This document shows, piece after piece, positions 1-8,239 of a DNA stretch of 54,843 bases (within the stretch, counting starts at the first letter, position 1; the number at the start of each line of letters is the position of its first letter). The stretch comes from Actinomadura soli (GTDB lineage: Bacteria; Actinomycetota; Actinomycetes; Streptosporangiales; Streptosporangiaceae). Made by a program: the position numbers and the translations under genes. Under the pieces are notes generated by a model that was given only the letters and a program-made list of their open reading frames with translations, had not been told where the DNA came from and did no database searches. The stretch covers positions 1-54,843 of the forward strand of contig NZ_VCKW01000019.1 in the NCBI RefSeq assembly GCF_005889715.1, given 5' to 3'.

Positions 1-1362
1 GAGTGGGGGCATGTCCGGTTGTTCTCGCCATGGCGGTACGACACCGACGCCGCCGCGCGCCGCCTGCTGGAGCCGACCGGCTGGACGCTGCCCGACTCCG
101 ACGCGTTGCCGACCGGCGAGGAACTGGTGCGCGACTACCTGGCTCCGCTGGCCGAGGTGCCCGAGCTGGCCGGACGTGTCCGCACCGGTACCCGCGTCGT
201 CGCCGTCACCCGGCAGGGCATGGACGTCACCCGCACCGTCGGACGTGATGAGCAGCCGCTGCTGGTGCGGACGGTCGGCCCCGACGGCGCCGTCACCGAT
301 CTGGCCGCCCGCGCGGTCATCGACACGTCCGGGACGTGGGGACACGCCAATCCGCTCGGCCACTCCGGCCTGCCCGCGCCCGGCGAGGACGAGGCCGCCC
401 CCTACCTGACCGGGCCGCTGCCGGACGTCCTCGGCCGCGATCGTGACCGTTTCGCCGGACGTCATACGCTGGTCGTCGGCATGGGTCACTCGGCTGCCAA
501 CACGCTGCTCGCCTTGGCCGAACTCGCCAAGGCCGCGCCCGGCACGCGCATCACCTGGGCGGTGCGCGGATCGTCGGTCGCCCGCCTGTACGGTGGCGGC
601 GACGCCGATGGCCTGCCCGCGCGGGGCGCGCTCGGCACCCGCCTGAAGAAGGCCGTGCAGGACGGCGAGATCGAGCTGGTCCGCGGCTTCACCGTCGCCC
701 GCTTCACCGCCAGTTCGTCCGACCAGGCCGTCCGGGTCATCGGTGCCACCCCGGACGGGGAGAGCGTGATCGCGGCCGACACCGTGGTCGCGGCCACCGG
801 GTTCCGGCCCGACCTGGACATGCTGCGCGAGGTCCGGCTCGACCTCGACCCCGCCGTCCAGGCCCCCGCCAAACTCGCCCCGCTGATCGACCCCAACTTC
901 CACTCGTGCGGGACCGTCCCGCCGCATGGCGAACGCGACCTCGCCCACCCCGAGACCGGGTTCTACCTGGCCGGGATGAAGAGCTACGGCCGCGCCCCCA
1001 CCTTCCTGATGGCCACCGGATACGAGCAGGTCCGCTCCATCGTCGCCGCGCTCGCCGGGGATCGGGAGGCGGCCGACACCGTCCAGCTCGACCTGCCCGA
1101 GACCGGCGTCTGCTCCACCAACCTGGTCACCGACGACCAACTGCCCGGCGCCGGCGCGCAAGAGGGCGGATGCGGAACCTCGTGCGCCACCCCGGCAGCC
1201 GAGCCCACCGGCCAGGCCGGGACCCAGGCCGCAGGCGGTTCGTGCTGCGGCACAGCGGCGCCCGAGCCGATCAGCATCGGCGTCGGCGCCCCGGCCGGAC
1301 TGGGCTTCACCACCGGGATCGAGCACGGCCACTCGGGCGAGGCCGAACGCGCCGATGCCTGA
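1..1362 (+). CDS. FAD-dependent oxidoreductase/monooxygenase, arsenical-cluster type (5' partial)
   Basis: The frame is open to the first base of the window (reading EWGHVRLFSPW) and the N-terminal FAD-binding part lies outside, so the TTG at 19 is probably internal. A second Rossmann motif, VVGMGHSAAN, is followed by an ATGF motif (VVAATGFRPD) typical of flavin monooxygenase/thioredoxin-reductase-like enzymes. The C terminus is unusual: GCGTSC and SCCG cysteine clusters in an Ala/Gly-rich tail, which could bind a thiophilic metalloid. The stop overlaps the start of the MFS gene by 8 bp, and arsR and arsN1-like genes follow, so a role in oxidising or transforming an arsenical is inferred from context. 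The exact substrate is unknown. Confidence 0.75.
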   Translation, partial: EWGHVRLFSPWRYDTDAAARRLLEPTGWTLPDSDALPTGEELVRDYLAPLAEVPELAGRVRTGTRVVAVTRQGMDVTRTVGRDEQPLLVRTVGPDGAVTDLAARAVIDTSGTWGHANPLGHSGLPAPGEDEAAPYLTGPLPDVLGRDRDRFAGRHTLVVGMGHSAANTLLALAELAKAAPGTRITWAVRGSSVARLYGGGDADGLPARGALGTRLKKAVQDGEIELVRGFTVARFTASSSDQAVRVIGATPDGESVIAADTVVAATGFRPDLDMLREVRLDLDPAVQAPAKLAPLIDPNFHSCGTVPPHGERDLAHPETGFYLAGMKSYGRAPTFLMATGYEQVRSIVAALAGDREAADTVQLDLPETGVCSTNLVTDDQLPGAGAQEGGCGTSCATPAAEPTGQAGTQAAGGSCCGTAAPEPISIGVGAPAGLGFTTGIEHGHSGEAERADA

Positions 1363-2647
1363 CGCGGCCGAACCGGCCGCCCAGGGCCGGGCGCCGGCGG
1401 CTCCGGCCGCGGGCGCCCGGTCGGCGCGTGTCCAGGCCCGGCGCGCGGTGAACAGCCCGCTGGCCGCGTTGTGCGTCACCGAGATCACCAGCTGGGGCGT
1501 GCTGTACTACGCCTTTCCCGTGCTGGCTCCCGCCATCACCCGCGACACCGGCTGGTCGACCGGTGCCATCACCGCCGCGTTCTCCGCCGCGCTGATCGTC
1601 GCCGCGCTCGGCGGCATACCGGTGGGCCGCGCCCTGGACCGCCGGGGCCCACGCGCCTTGATGACCGGCGGATCGGTGCTCGCCGCGCTGTCGGTCCTGG
1701 GGCTGGCGGCGGCGCCCAATTTCTGGTGGTTCACCGCCTGCTGGCTGGTGGCCGGTGCCGCGATGTCCGCCGTGCTCTACCAGCCGGCGTTCGCCGCGCT
1801 CACCCGCTACTACGCGCCCCGGCACGTCACCGCGCTGACGACCCTCACCCTCGCCGCCGGGCTGGCCAGCACCGTTTTCGCGCCGCTCACCGACGCGCTG
1901 TCATCCCAGCTGTCGTGGCGCGGCTCCTACCTGGTGCTGGCCGCCGTGCTGGCCGCGGTGACCGTCCCGCTGCACTGGCTGGCCCTACGGCGGCCCTGGC
2001 CCTCACCGCATGAAGGTGCGACGCACCGGACCGCGCCCGCCGCGAACCACGTCATGGGACGCGCCGCCGTGTGGGGCACCGTACGCAGCAGGCCGTTCCT
2101 CCTGCTCGCCGCGGCGCTGACCCTGTCGGCCTTCACAGGGTTCGCGGTCGTGGTCAACCTCATCGCGCTCCTCACCTCCCGCGGAGCGGACGCCAGCGTC
2201 GCGGCCTGGGCGCTCGGGCTCGGCGGCATCGGCCAGGTCACCGGACGCCTGGGCTACCGCGCACTCGCCCGCCGCACCGGCGTCCGCGCCCGCACGGTCT
2301 CGATCCTGGCCCTGTCGGCCGTCACCACCGCCGCCCTCGCCGTCATCCCGGGCCCGGTCGGGCTGCTCATCGCCGTGGCGTTCCTGGCCGGGACGACCCG
2401 CGGCATCGCCACGCTCCTGCAGCCCACCGCCGTTTCCGACCGCTGGGGCACGGCCGCGTACGGCTCCCTGTCCGGAATCCTGGCCGCCCCGATCACCACC
2501 GCCACCGCCATGGCCCCCTTCGCCGGAGCCGCTCTGGCGGCCGTGCTCGGCGGCTACCCGAACATGTTCCTGGCCCTCACCGGAGCCGCCGTCCTGGCCG
2601 CCCTCTTCGCCATCGGTACCGCACCGCCCGCCGCAAGAGACAGATGA
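1355..2647 (+). CDS. MFS transporter (putative arsenical or organoarsenical exporter)
   Basis: 430 residues with about 12 hydrophobic segments. An MFS loop 2-3 motif is visible (GIPVGRALDRRGPRALM), and a Pro/His-containing central loop lies near residues 210-230. The ATG sits inside the end of the preceding flavoprotein gene, implying translational coupling and a shared mRNA. With ArsR and an ArsN1-like acetyltransferase downstream, the best guess is an efflux pump for an arsenical or its oxidised or acetylated form. MFS substrate cannot be read from sequence, so export of another small toxic molecule is possible. Confidence 0.8.
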   Translation: MPDAAEPAAQGRAPAAPAAGARSARVQARRAVNSPLAALCVTEITSWGVLYYAFPVLAPAITRDTGWSTGAITAAFSAALIVAALGGIPVGRALDRRGPRALMTGGSVLAALSVLGLAAAPNFWWFTACWLVAGAAMSAVLYQPAFAALTRYYAPRHVTALTTLTLAAGLASTVFAPLTDALSSQLSWRGSYLVLAAVLAAVTVPLHWLALRRPWPSPHEGATHRTAPAANHVMGRAAVWGTVRSRPFLLLAAALTLSAFTGFAVVVNLIALLTSRGADASVAAWALGLGGIGQVTGRLGYRALARRTGVRARTVSILALSAVTTAALAVIPGPVGLLIAVAFLAGTTRGIATLLQPTAVSDRWGTAAYGSLSGILAAPITTATAMAPFAGAALAAVLGGYPNMFLALTGAAVLAALFAIGTAPPAARDR

Positions 2648-2711
2648 CGAGATCAGGCGAAGACCGCTGACGAACCGTCCCGGCAGAGCCCGGCTTTCCT
2701 CCTCGAGTCTC

Positions 2712-2734
2712 ATCGTCTATCGTCGATGAACGAT
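2712..2734. promoter_or_regulatory. ArsR operator, dyad overlapping the arsR start codon
   Basis: A 23-bp dyad is centred on 2723. Outer arms are ATCGT (2712-2716) and ACGAT (2730-2734); the core is the perfect palindrome ATCGTCGAT (2719-2727). Nine of eleven base pairs match. It runs into the arsR start codon, so bound ArsR would block transcription start or early elongation, as expected for autoregulation. Confidence 0.65.
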
Positions 2735-3086
2735 GGATAGGAAGAGGGGGCCGCTGGACCGGCCCACCGCCGCGGAGTACGCCTCCTGGTTCAGGGCGCT
2801 GGCCGACCCCACCCGGATCCAGATCGTGTCGCTGCTGGCCCGCCGGGGCCGCCCGATGACCGTGGGCGAGATCGTCGAGCAGGTCAGCGTCGGCCAGTCC
2901 ACCGTCTCGGCCCATCTGAAGGTGCTGGGCGAGGTGCGGTTCGTCCTCGCCGACCAGCGCGGTACCACTCGCCTCTACCGGATCAACGACGCCTGCGTGG
3001 AGTGCTTTCCCACTGCCGCCGATCTGGTCATGGGACGGCCCGCCCCGGCCACGCCCACCACCCGCTCTCCTGGGAGAGCCCTTTGA
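2733..3086 (+). CDS. arsR: ArsR/SmtB-family transcriptional repressor
   Basis: 117 residues. The winged helix-turn-helix spans about residues 18-85: FRALADPTRIQIVSLLARRG, then a recognition helix with GQSTVSAHLKVL. Cysteines 88 and 91 in DACVECFP form the C-terminal metalloid site common in actinobacterial ArsR proteins; there are no other cysteines. The ATG lies in a 23-bp palindrome and no Shine-Dalgarno is obvious, so translation may be leaderless. It should repress this cluster and release DNA on binding As(III). Confidence 0.9.
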   Translation: MDRKRGPLDRPTAAEYASWFRALADPTRIQIVSLLARRGRPMTVGEIVEQVSVGQSTVSAHLKVLGEVRFVLADQRGTTRLYRINDACVECFPTAADLVMGRPAPATPTTRSPGRAL

Positions 3087-3142
3087 TGTCCGCTTCCGCT
3101 CGTCACGCGGCCGCGCTTCACGCGCCCGCCCGTCACGTCTGA
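3086..3142 (+). other. Possible 18-codon ORF between arsR and arsN1
   Basis: An ATG overlaps the arsR stop codon (TGATG). The frame encodes MSASARHAAALHAPARHV and ends 9 nt before the next gene start. It may only pass ribosomes to the acetyltransferase gene. Its Ala/His/Arg-rich composition gives no family clue, and it may not be a real gene. Confidence 0.25.
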
Positions 3143-3151
3143 GAGAGCGCC

Positions 3152-3685
3152 ATGCCCCTCCCCCAGCAGCACGGCCCCGGTATCGACATCCGCGCCATGA
3201 CGGCTCAGGACGCCGGCCAGGTCCTGGCGATCTACCAGCACGGCCTGGACACCGGGCACGCCAGTTTCGAGACCACCGCACCCGCCTGGGCCGACTTCGA
3301 CGCCGCCAAGCTCGACCGGTACCGGTACGTCGCCGCCGATCCCGGCGCGGCCCCCGGCACCGACGTGCTGGGGTGGATCGCCGCCAGCCCGGTCTCCGAC
3401 CGCTGCTGCTACGCCGGCGTCGTCGAGCACAGCATCTACATCAGCCCGCATGCCCGGGGCCGGGGTGTCGGCGCCAGGCTGCTGGCCGCGTTCATCGCCG
3501 CCACCGAGTCCGGCGGCATCTGGACCGTCCAGAGCGGCGTCTTCCCGGAGAACGCTCCCAGCCTTCGGCTGCACGCCAAGGCCGGATTCCGCACCGTCGG
3601 CACTCGCCGGCACCTCGGCCGGTTGCACGGCGAGTGGCGCGACGTCGTCCTGCTTGAGCGCCGCAGCCCCACCGTCGGCATGTGA
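3152..3685 (+). CDS. arsN1: GNAT acetyltransferase, ArsN1/phosphinothricin-acetyltransferase-like
   Basis: 177 residues. IDIRAMTAQDAGQVLAIY opens the GNAT fold. The acetyl-CoA loop follows the beta4 motif as EHSIYISPHARGRGVGARLL, and the end carries GEWRDVVLLE, matching the C terminus of the Pat/Bar family. In arsenic clusters this family N-acetylates arsinothricin and related amino-acid analogues, detoxifying them. A purine-rich GAGAGAG stretch precedes the ATG. Its place after arsR makes arsinothricin-type resistance more likely than phosphinothricin resistance, but residues alone do not settle the substrate. Confidence 0.75.
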   Translation: MPLPQQHGPGIDIRAMTAQDAGQVLAIYQHGLDTGHASFETTAPAWADFDAAKLDRYRYVAADPGAAPGTDVLGWIAASPVSDRCCYAGVVEHSIYISPHARGRGVGARLLAAFIAATESGGIWTVQSGVFPENAPSLRLHAKAGFRTVGTRRHLGRLHGEWRDVVLLERRSPTVGM

Positions 3686-3689
3686 GCCC

Positions 3690-3716
3690 GCGGCGTCGGC
3701 GGGTCTGCGACGCCGC
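3690..3716 (+). terminator. Stem-loop after the arsenical cluster
   Basis: Perfect 9-bp arms GCGGCGTCG (3690-3698) and CGACGCCGC (3708-3716) enclose a 9-nt loop just after the acetyltransferase stop. There is no U-run, as is common in high-GC actinobacteria. The next gene converges from the minus strand, so it may serve both directions. Confidence 0.5.
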
Positions 3717-3803
3717 AGCGGCGCCCGCGCGGACGCCGCTGCTGTCGGCCGATGGCGTCGCAACCGGCCGAGCTGCGCTAACCCAGTGAACTAACAGATG
3801 TCC

Positions 3804-4994
3804 CTACGGGATCGGCTCAAGGACGTAGGTTCCCGTTCCGTCCGGCCTGCCGGTGCTGTACTGCCGCATGGTCTCGTTGTCGGTGATCCGCTCCTGGCCG
3901 ATCATGAATCCGGTCATCTTGTTCTGCAGGCCGACGAGGTTCGAGCCGGGCACGTCCTGGTAGACGTAGAACCGCTGGCCATCGTCGACGGTCCGGCATG
4001 CTTCCTCGAAGAACGGGGCGCTCTCCGTGGGCGCGTCCGCGGCCCTCAAGGTCAGGCACTTCTTGCTCTGGCGGGTGAGGAAGACGTGCTCGACCATGCC
4101 GTTGGTGGTCGGTCCCTGGCAGACCTGCCATTGCACCCTGGTGGACTTCGCCCAGGCGTGCAGCCGGAACTCGGCGGTGCCGTCGGCGTTCCACCAGAAC
4201 AGCAGACGATCGGGCGTGGCGATCCGGTAGTAGCCCGCCAAGCAGGTGAAACCCGGCGGCAGTGCCGCGGGCGCCGCAACGCGGCCGGACGGAGCCTTCG
4301 CGGCCGGGGCGGGCGTGCGCGGCGCCGCCTGTGCCGGGGCTCCGGTGCAGCCCAGAACCTTCTGGGCCTTGCTCATGATGCTGCCCGCGGGCACCTTGTC
4401 CTCGCATCGGACGGCCCCCTCCTCGATCGTGGAGAAGGTCGTGTAGGTGCCTCCCGGACGCTCGGCCCACCGGGTGGCGAACCGGCCGCCGCCCAGGTCG
4501 ACCCGGCCGCAGTTGAGGCTGCCGTAGACGCCGGTGACCTTGCTCGTCCCCTGGTAGAGGCCGTAGTAGCCGGGCTTGAGGAAGTTCCAGGTGATGGTCT
4601 GGGACTGGGCGTTGGTGGTGGCGGTGGACTTTCTCACCGTGCGGTTGACGAACGCCTCGACCTTGAACAGGGCTCCGATGCTGAACCCGCTGCTGATCTG
4701 GGTCGTGTTCCCGACCTCGACCGCGATCACGGTCTGGGTGCTCATCGTGACGCTCTGGGTGCCGGTCGAGCCGTCGGTGATGTAGTACCCCTTGAAATGG
4801 GTGATGGTGGGATCGGTCACCGCGCTCTTGATGAACGGATGTCTCTTGCCCAGATCGGCGGCCGTACAGGCATCACCCGCCTTGGGATCCTCGGCCGCCG
4901 CGGCCGATCTGACGGCCGTGTTCACGGTCACGAACGTCGATCCGGCCACCAGCGGAAGCAGCAGGCCGTGCGCCATCATCTTGATCTTTACCAT
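3804..4994 (-). CDS. Secreted Cys-rich protein; possible pore-former-like N half and trefoil-like C half
   Basis: 396 residues. The start MVKIKMM follows GGGAG; longer upstream frame extensions are shadow. A signal peptide spans about 1-37, ending near SAAAAED. The mature protein has eight cysteines, suggesting four disulfides. Residues ~65-130 alternate polar Ser/Thr with hydrophobics (QSVTMSTQTVIAVEVGNTTQ), a pattern like the hairpins of aerolysin-type toxins. An Ala/Pro linker near 200-225 separates a C-terminal ~150-residue segment with KKCLTLRA and GLQNKMTGFMIG, resembling a ricin-like trefoil. No family is assigned with confidence; the toxin reading is speculative. It lies 149 bp downstream of the organosulfur operon and has its own RBS. 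Confidence 0.7.
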   Translation of the reverse strand: MVKIKMMAHGLLLPLVAGSTFVTVNTAVRSAAAAEDPKAGDACTAADLGKRHPFIKSAVTDPTITHFKGYYITDGSTGTQSVTMSTQTVIAVEVGNTTQISSGFSIGALFKVEAFVNRTVRKSTATTNAQSQTITWNFLKPGYYGLYQGTSKVTGVYGSLNCGRVDLGGGRFATRWAERPGGTYTTFSTIEEGAVRCEDKVPAGSIMSKAQKVLGCTGAPAQAAPRTPAPAAKAPSGRVAAPAALPPGFTCLAGYYRIATPDRLLFWWNADGTAEFRLHAWAKSTRVQWQVCQGPTTNGMVEHVFLTRQSKKCLTLRAADAPTESAPFFEEACRTVDDGQRFYVYQDVPGSNLVGLQNKMTGFMIGQERITDNETMRQYSTGRPDGTGTYVLEPIP

Positions 4995-5108
4995 GGGGTA
5001 ACTCCCGAGTGCGGGATCAGAGTCAGGAGCAGACTCACACGATTCACCGCACGCGAGGAGACCCACGTTCAGGCCGGATGCGGCCTCACCGGATCGCCCG
5101 TGCTTCCC

Positions 5109-5138
5109 GGCCGGCCGCACCCGGCGGGCTTGCCGGCC
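5109..5138 (-). terminator. Candidate stem-loop at the end of the organosulfur operon
   Basis: Arms GGCCGGC (5109-5115) and GCCGGCC (5132-5138) enclose a 16-nt loop between the last operon gene and the secreted-protein gene. It could end or attenuate the operon transcript. The stem is short, so this is tentative. Confidence 0.3.
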
Positions 5139-5143
5139 GTCCG

Positions 5144-6049
5144 CTACGCGCGGGTGACCAGATCGGCCAGGTCCGGGAGGACGGCGTCGGCGACGGTGAT
5201 CTTCCGGTCGAGCAGGCCGTTGGCGTGCAGCAGATCGGCGGCCCGCTGCTGCTCGGCGACGAAGTCGTCGCCGACCGGGAGCAGCCCGAACGGGCGGCCG
5301 CGCAGCGCGTGCTCCCACGCGTCGAGGTCGTCGCCATCGTCGGCGGCGAACAGCGCGGCGGCCTCGCGGGGGTTGGCGCGGATCCAGGCGTCCGACTCCT
5401 GCAGCGCCGCGACGATGGCCGCGAGGACGTCGCGGTGCCGGACGGCGAAGTCGCGCCGCGTGAACCACAGCGAGCGGTGGCTGAACAGCCCGTCGGTCTC
5501 GATCAGCGTCCGCGGTTCCGTCTCGCTCTCCAGCGCGGCGAGCGCGGGGTAGCTGCCCGTCCAGGCGTCGACCTTGCCGTCCAGGAGCAGTTGCGCGCCC
5601 TCGGCCCCGGCGTCGACCGGCTCGATGTCGCGCCAGGTCAGCCCGGCCTGGTCGAGCGCGAGCAGCAGGAGCGTGGTCTGCCAGGAGCCGTGGCCGAGGG
5701 CGACCCGCTTCCCGGCCAGGTCGGCCGGGGAGTCGATGCCGGAGCCGGGCAGGGCGACCAGCCGCCCGTTGTCCACCCGCGGCCCGGAGATCGCCACGTA
5801 GACGATGTCGTGGCCGCGGGCCTGCGCGGTGACCGGCGGCGTGGAGCCGGTGCCGATGAAGTCGTAGCCGCCGTCGAACAGGTGGTCGCCGTGCGCGGAC
5901 GGCAGGCCCTCCGTGGGCGCGGGACGGGCGCCCGCGGGAAGCGACCGCAGGTCCACCCACTCCACGTCCGGCAGCGACCGCTCCAGGATGCCCCGGTGAC
6001 GCAGCACCCAGAGCGAGTTGTTGTGGGGGAAGAAGCCGACGCGGGTCAT
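5144..6049 (-). CDS. SsuA/NrtA-fold solute-binding-like protein without signal peptide
   Basis: 301 residues with a periplasmic-binding-protein type II pattern: DGGYDFIGTGSTPPVTA, then DLAGKRVALGHGSW and LLLDGKVDAWTGSYPAL. The protein starts directly at the first strand (MTRVGFFPHNNSLWVL) with no signal sequence or lipobox, so it should be cytoplasmic. DszB-type desulfinases share this fold, but the position where DszB has its nucleophilic Cys carries no Cys here, and the protein contains none. It may be a catalytically altered enzyme, a sensor or a substrate carrier. The ATG overlaps the preceding monooxygenase stop (ATGA). Confidence 0.75.
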   Translation of the reverse strand: MTRVGFFPHNNSLWVLRHRGILERSLPDVEWVDLRSLPAGARPAPTEGLPSAHGDHLFDGGYDFIGTGSTPPVTAQARGHDIVYVAISGPRVDNGRLVALPGSGIDSPADLAGKRVALGHGSWQTTLLLLALDQAGLTWRDIEPVDAGAEGAQLLLDGKVDAWTGSYPALAALESETEPRTLIETDGLFSHRSLWFTRRDFAVRHRDVLAAIVAALQESDAWIRANPREAAALFAADDGDDLDAWEHALRGRPFGLLPVGDDFVAEQQRAADLLHANGLLDRKITVADAVLPDLADLVTRA

Positions 6050-7275
6050 CGGGTGGATCCTTTCGCTTCGAGCGTTCCGGGAGATTCAAGGGCTTCGGGT
6101 GATTCGAGCGTTTCGGGAGAGGGGACGGGCGTGTCCGGCGCGGTGTCCGGCCAGCGGCCGCGCAGCAGCGGAAGGACGTTCTCGCCGATGCGGCGCGCCT
6201 CCTCCAGGTGCGGCACCCCGGCGAGGATGAAGGCGTCCACGCCGAGCGCGATCAGCTCGTCGAGCCGGGCGGCGACCTGCGCGTAGCTGCCGACCAGCCC
6301 GAACGCGGGACCGCCGCGCAGCAGGTGGAACCCGCCCCACACGTTGGGGCTCGCCTCCAGCTCGCGGGGCGTGCGCACCGGCCAGTCGATGAACCGCGAG
6401 CTGCGCAGCCACCCGACCGAGTCGCCGGTGGACTCGGGGCCCCGCAGCCGCTCGGGGTCGACGTGCCGCCAGCCACGGCGGATCTCCGCCCACGCCTCGT
6501 CCTCGGTCTCGCGGGCCAGCACATCGATGCGCACCGCGAACCTGGGTGACCGGCCGATGGCGGCGCTGTGCTCGCGGACCTGGTCGAACTTGGCGGCCAG
6601 CGCGGGGAACGGCTCCAGCCACGACAGGTAGTAGTCGGCGTGCCGCCCGGCGGCCTCGATCGCCGCCCTGGACGAGCCCGAGAAGTAGACCTCCGGGAAG
6701 GGCTGCCCGGCGAGGCGCTCGGGGAGCCCCGCACCGTCGACCTGGTAGAAGCGGCCGTGGTGGGTGACCGGGCCTCCGTACCACACGGCCTTGAGGACGT
6801 CGAGGAACTCCGAGGTCCGGGCGTACCGGTCGTCGTGGCCGACCTTGTCGCCCCACCACAGCTGGGCGGGGCCGCCGCCGCCGGAGATGATGTTGTAGAC
6901 GACGCGTCCGCCGGTGGCGCGCTGCAGGCTCGCCGACATCCGCGCCGCCTGCACCGGGTGCAGGAAACCGGGCTGGAAGGCGATCATGAACCGGTAGCCG
7001 GTGGTCTCGCGCGCCAGGCTCGCGGCCGCCGCCCAGGGGTCGTCGGTGAAGGGGAACGAGGGCAGCAGCCCGCCGACGAACCCCGACAGCTCGGTGGAGC
7101 GCGCGACGTCGGCCATGTGGTCCAGGTGGCTGTACCCGTCCGGACGGCCCTCGCGCAGCCCCGGGGTGATGCTGCCCGGCACGACCGGCGACCAGTCGCC
7201 GCGGGTCACCAGGCGGCGGCGCAGCGACGGCTGGTCGCCGTGCGTCCCGATGCGCCAGTAGATGTCAATCGACAT
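6046..7275 (-). CDS. SsuD-like FMNH2-dependent monooxygenase (LLM class)
   Basis: 409 residues of the bacterial-luciferase-like TIM barrel: DIYWRIGTHGDQ at the N terminus, VVYNIISGGG, HDDRYARTSEFLDVLKAVW and GRFYQVDGAGLP, all typical of SsuD alkanesulfonate monooxygenase and related desulfonating enzymes. It should use reduced flavin and O2 to cleave C-S bonds; no flavin reductase gene is in the window, so one must come from elsewhere. The last ~25 residues form a low-complexity tail repeating ESPETL/ESPEAL/ESPGTL, outside the family core. It overlaps its neighbours on both sides, so it is fully embedded in the operon. Confidence 0.88.
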   Translation of the reverse strand: MSIDIYWRIGTHGDQPSLRRRLVTRGDWSPVVPGSITPGLREGRPDGYSHLDHMADVARSTELSGFVGGLLPSFPFTDDPWAAAASLARETTGYRFMIAFQPGFLHPVQAARMSASLQRATGGRVVYNIISGGGGPAQLWWGDKVGHDDRYARTSEFLDVLKAVWYGGPVTHHGRFYQVDGAGLPERLAGQPFPEVYFSGSSRAAIEAAGRHADYYLSWLEPFPALAAKFDQVREHSAAIGRSPRFAVRIDVLARETEDEAWAEIRRGWRHVDPERLRGPESTGDSVGWLRSSRFIDWPVRTPRELEASPNVWGGFHLLRGGPAFGLVGSYAQVAARLDELIALGVDAFILAGVPHLEEARRIGENVLPLLRGRWPDTAPDTPVPSPETLESPEALESPGTLEAKGSTR

Positions 7276-8239
7276 GGGCGTGCTCCCGAACGAAGAGGGG
7301 CAGCAACTGCTCCCCGAGCCGGTAGATCTCCTCGACGCGCGGCGGCGGCTCCAGGACGAACGTGCTCACGCCCCGGTCGGCATAGCCCCGCAGCTCCGCC
7401 GCGACCTGCTCGAACGACCCGGTGAGGGCATGCTCGGGGACGTTCCGGACGGCGTGCGCCTCGGCCTCGTCCTCGCGCGCCGCCACGGAAAGCCGCAGTC
7501 CCGAGGCGACGCTCCGGCCGTGCCCGGCGGCGCGTTCGCCGAGGTCGGCGATGAGCGCGTCGAGGTCGTCGGTCACGTCGAAGACGTGGACGTCGGCGTG
7601 CTTCGCCGACAGGTCCAGCGCGTCGGCCGAAACGCCGGACAGATGGACGGCCGGGAACCGCCGTCCGGCCAGCGGACCCTGGAAGCCGCCTGCGAGGACC
7701 TGGAAGAACCTGCCCTCGTAGGTGTAGTCCTCGTGCTCCCACACGCCCTTGGCGATGCTGAGGAACTCGTCGGCGCGGGCGTACCGGTCGGGGCCCTCCA
7801 GGAAATCGCCGTGCGCCCGCGCCGTCGCCGGGGGAAGGTCGACGACCGGCCACCAGCCGAAGCGGTCTTCGGTGAACCGCTGCAGCGACGCCGACAGCTT
7901 CGCCGCGTACACCGGGGTCCCGACGCCCGGATGGAAGCCCGCGACGCCGTGGATCCAGCGGTTGTGGCGCAGCAGCCCCGCGACCACCACCAGCGACTCC
8001 TCCGCGTCGGGCGCGAAGGGAGCGACGACCCCGTCGAACCCGGTGACCTCGGCGGCGCGTCCCACCTCGCCGATCGTGTCGAAGGGCCCGTACCGGCCCT
8101 GGCGGATGTCGGTGACGAACTCCGGCAGCGGCGCCGGGGTCGCGTCCGGCCCGGTCGTCGGCAGCGTGAGCAGGAACCTGAACGGCCTCTTGTGGGGGGA
8201 CGGCTCCCCGCACCCCCCGAAACGGCCGGGGGGCGTCAT
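7265..8239 (-). CDS. Luciferase-like flavin-dependent monooxygenase (second LLM enzyme)
   Basis: 324 residues. The start MTPPGRFGG overlaps the desulfinase stop (ATGA); the much longer upstream frame is a shadow of that gene. RFLLTLPTTGP opens the barrel; GPDRYARADEFLSIAKGVWEHEDYTYEGRFFQV is the conserved LLM segment, and HLSGVSADALDLSAKHADVHVF follows. It is shorter than the SsuD-like partner and diverges from it, so the two probably act on different substrates or steps, as two flavin monooxygenases precede the desulfinase in the 4S dibenzothiophene pathway. Its end overlaps the next gene by 11 bp. Confidence 0.85.
   Translation of the reverse strand: MTPPGRFGGCGEPSPHKRPFRFLLTLPTTGPDATPAPLPEFVTDIRQGRYGPFDTIGEVGRAAEVTGFDGVVAPFAPDAEESLVVVAGLLRHNRWIHGVAGFHPGVGTPVYAAKLSASLQRFTEDRFGWWPVVDLPPATARAHGDFLEGPDRYARADEFLSIAKGVWEHEDYTYEGRFFQVLAGGFQGPLAGRRFPAVHLSGVSADALDLSAKHADVHVFDVTDDLDALIADLGERAAGHGRSVASGLRLSVAAREDEAEAHAVRNVPEHALTGSFEQVAAELRGYADRGVSTFVLEPPPRVEEIYRLGEQLLPLFVREHAHVD

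Noticed and set aside
3798..5552. 584-aa plus-strand ORF
   Set aside because: Antisense shadow of the secreted protein and binding-protein genes; no RBS, Arg/Gly-rich composition without a family.
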